Positions 63,001-64,000 of a stretch of 64,000 bases of DNA are shown in pieces. The translations under genes were made by a program, and so were the position numbers. The stretch's first letter is position 1. Each line of letters opens with the position of its first letter. Under the pieces are notes generated by a model. It was not told the origin of the DNA. It saw only the letters and a list, made by a program, of their open reading frames with translations, and did not search any database. This DNA is from Liolophura sinensis (lineage: Eukaryota > Mollusca > Polyplacophora > Chitonida > Chitonidae), in contig NC_088304.1 in NCBI RefSeq assembly GCF_032854445.1, forward strand, positions 26,855,704 to 26,919,703, read 5' to 3'.

Positions 63001-63058
63001 GTACCTACCCGGCCTACTCGTGCTCTCTCCGGTGTTGTTACTCCATTAACACTTGATA
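48026..63058 (+). CDS. Exon 3: giant Pro/Thr-rich tandem-repeat exon (mucin-like)
   Basis: One exon of about 15 kb, phase 1 at both ends. It opens GVDSIHNIFTTPERITVPGN, then about 200 non-repetitive Thr/Ser/Pro-rich residues, then about 118 repeats of 41 residues (some 40) of the form TPSPAVPTPRPGDTPPPGVV followed by TQDTRQPEVTTQSARPPPGVV. The end (LSGVVTPLTLDS) is unique. Composition predicts an extended, unfolded, probably heavily O-glycosylated chain; Arg and Asp/Glu in each unit give alternating charge. The donor at 63059 (gtaagc) is chosen because it keeps phase 1 into a chitin-binding exon; reading through instead meets a stop at 63073. Frame is broken by seven 1-base indels at 54356-55226 (separate entry) and is otherwise open throughout. 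No family-specific function can be read from the repeat itself. Confidence 0.9.
48635..62990 (+). repeat. 123-bp coding minisatellite, about 118 units
   Basis: The word tgactccatcaccagcagta recurs every 123 bp (for example 48881 and 49004), with some 120-bp units lacking one Pro codon. The distance from the first copy (48635) to the last (62984), less the net +3 of indels, fits 117 intervals with about 15 short units; this is by spacing, not individually counted. Recurrent alternatives are caagatacaa/cggatagaa/cggatataa, gctcgtcctcct/gctagtctt and ccacctggtgtt/ccaccttttggtg. A 615-bp (5-unit) block is duplicated around 50.77-52.0 kb, and a 243-bp block around 61.97-62.45 kb. Confidence 0.95.
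54356..55226 (+). other. Cluster of seven single-base indels in exon 3
   Basis: Compared with neighbouring units: one base missing near 54358, one extra near 54685, one extra at 54780/54781, one missing near 54818, one extra in about 54961-54970, one extra near 54983 and one extra near 55224. The sum is +3, so the frame after 55226 equals the frame before 54356. No other frame break occurs in the remaining 14 kb of the exon. Confidence 0.9.
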
Positions 63059-63427
63059 GTAAGCTTAGTTTTTAGATTTCAAAATTCTTTTTTATTTTTT
63101 GGTTTATAATACTTTGGAAGATTGTGAGAAAAAGTTTGTATGTTTTAAGCGTGTATAGTGAAAGCCAGATGATTTGTTTTAAAAGAGTATAATTATGTGA
63201 TCAGTTTGCCTGATAAACGAAAAAGACGGGTGTAATTTGGATTGATCGAAGAATGTAAATCGTTGAACAAAAGACTTTGGTAGTTCAGCTTTAAACTTTA
63301 TTAATTTTATTTGTTTATTTTGATTTGTGTTTTACTCCGTGAATATTTCACACACAACCATCCGAAGGTTGCTGGCAAACCGCTTTAAGCGATAGATTTG
63401 AGCAAATATTTATTTTATTTCCGCCAG
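63059..63427 (+). other. Intron 3 of the giant gene
   Basis: A 369-nt intron, donor gtaagc, acceptor ttatttccgccag. It contains a SINE fragment close to the acceptor. Confidence 0.85.
63307..63381 (-). mobile_element. Internally deleted SINE in intron 3
   Basis: ttatttgtttattttgattt, gtgttttactccgtgaatat and aaccatccgaaggttgctgg: tail joined to middle, with the core lost. It ends about 46 bp before the splice acceptor, so it may supply part of the branch-point region. Confidence 0.8.
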
Positions 63428-63619
63428 ATGTGTGTGACGATTGCGTATTTGAGCATGGTGTAGGTTACATTTCACACCAGGCCCAGTGTGATTCATTCTA
63501 CCAGTGCTTCTCTACCGGAAATCGATTGGAACCTGTTTTGAAATCGTGTCCATTTGGCTTGTTTTGGGATCAACATAGTCTTAGCTGTGCGTTCCCTGGT
63601 ACCGTCAGCTGTCCACAAG
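63428..63619 (+). CDS. Exon 4: chitin-binding type 2 (peritrophin-A, CBM14) domain
   Basis: A 192-nt exon, phase 1 at both ends. It reads VCDDCVFEHGVGYISHQAQC, then DSFYQC, SCPFGLFWD, LSCAFP and TVSCPQ. The Cys pattern with the FYQC and CPxGLxWD signatures is diagnostic of the type 2 chitin-binding domain; there is one extra Cys near the start (CDDC). The family binds chitin in peritrophic matrices and in mollusc shell matrix. Acceptor ccgccag, donor ggtttgt after 63619. If that donor is not used, the frame ends at a stop at 63673-63675 after about 18 more residues, so this could instead be the last exon; the protein otherwise continues past the window. Confidence 0.93.
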
Positions 63620-64000
63620 GTTTGTTCTGTTCATTAATTAATTTACTTATGTCTTTAAACAGGAGTATTCTGTAACTTTAAAAATGGTCTTTTAATCTCC
63701 ACTGTTCTTGTGATGTATTAGGCTATATATCGTAAGTTATTTTCTTATACCAATTGCCAACCATAGTGTACCTTTCGACTGAGTTATTAGAAGATGAATC
63801 AGCAAAACAGCTTAGCACAGAAACCACCAGATACCGTTCAGATACCGAGTCATGCGAATAGAAGTTTACATAAAAATATGACAAAAAATACTTACAGCAT
63901 GTGCAGTAAAGTCAAAGCAGCAACGACGGTGTGATAGATGAGAAATAGTCACATGAAACCGATGAAATACTTTATCCCGCATCAAACAAAATACTCGGCC
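63620..64000 (+). other. Presumed intron 4, with family C fragment
   Basis: No coding sequence seen beyond the optional short read-through. The segment about 63897-63960 (aaagcagcaacgacggtgtg, atagatgag) resembles family C in plus orientation and is cut by the window end. Confidence 0.5.

Overview
The window looks like nuclear DNA of a lophotrochozoan animal, most likely a mollusc. Two things point there. First, a tRNA-derived SINE family occurs about 21 times on both strands; I associate its 3' tail (gtgaaatattcttgagtacg, then caccaatcaaataaataaat) with molluscan genomes, but this is memory and not a search. Second, the only convincing gene joins a von Willebrand A (vWA) domain, a huge Pro/Thr-rich repeat and a chitin-binding peritrophin-A domain, an architecture that recalls chitin-associated shell-matrix or other extracellular matrix proteins. 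A brachiopod or other shelled lophotrochozoan is not excluded.

Left part, about 1-40,680: no protein-coding gene that I can support. It holds tandem arrays and decayed mobile elements: a 39-bp array (381-568), an 87-bp satellite of 28 units (2391-4826) bordered by older related monomers, a 132-bp dimeric array (11.3-12.0 kb), an 84-bp satellite of about 19 units (16.4-18.0 kb), an 84-bp array (28.4-28.9 kb) and a 30-bp array (29.6-30.0 kb). SINE copies of every degree of truncation are present, several with clear target-site duplications (TSDs). Three decayed copies of one reverse-transcriptase (RT) element are accompanied by a dispersed repeat (family B) that brackets one RT relic in direct orientation. 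Long open frames in the arrays follow from unit lengths divisible by three and are probably not genes.

Right part, 40,691 to the window end: one large plus-strand gene. Exon 1 (40,691-40,778) encodes a signal peptide. Exon 2 (45,527-46,075) encodes a vWA domain with a complete metal-binding (MIDAS) motif set. Exon 3 (48,026-63,058) is a single exon of about 15 kb with a Thr-rich leader and about 118 tandem 41-residue repeats. Exon 4 (63,428-63,619) encodes a chitin-binding type 2 domain. Every junction is phase 1, so the four exons splice in frame to about 5,290 residues before the window ends. Seven single-base indels lie within about 870 bp of exon 3 (54,356-55,226). They sum to +3, and the frame is the same on both sides, so a local sequence error is more likely than gene death. 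Introns contain SINE pieces, a (TA)n tract, a G-rich tract, and a family B + RT relic.

Inferred role: a secreted, probably heavily O-glycosylated, mucin-like protein that could bind chitin at its C-terminal end and metal/protein ligands through the vWA domain.
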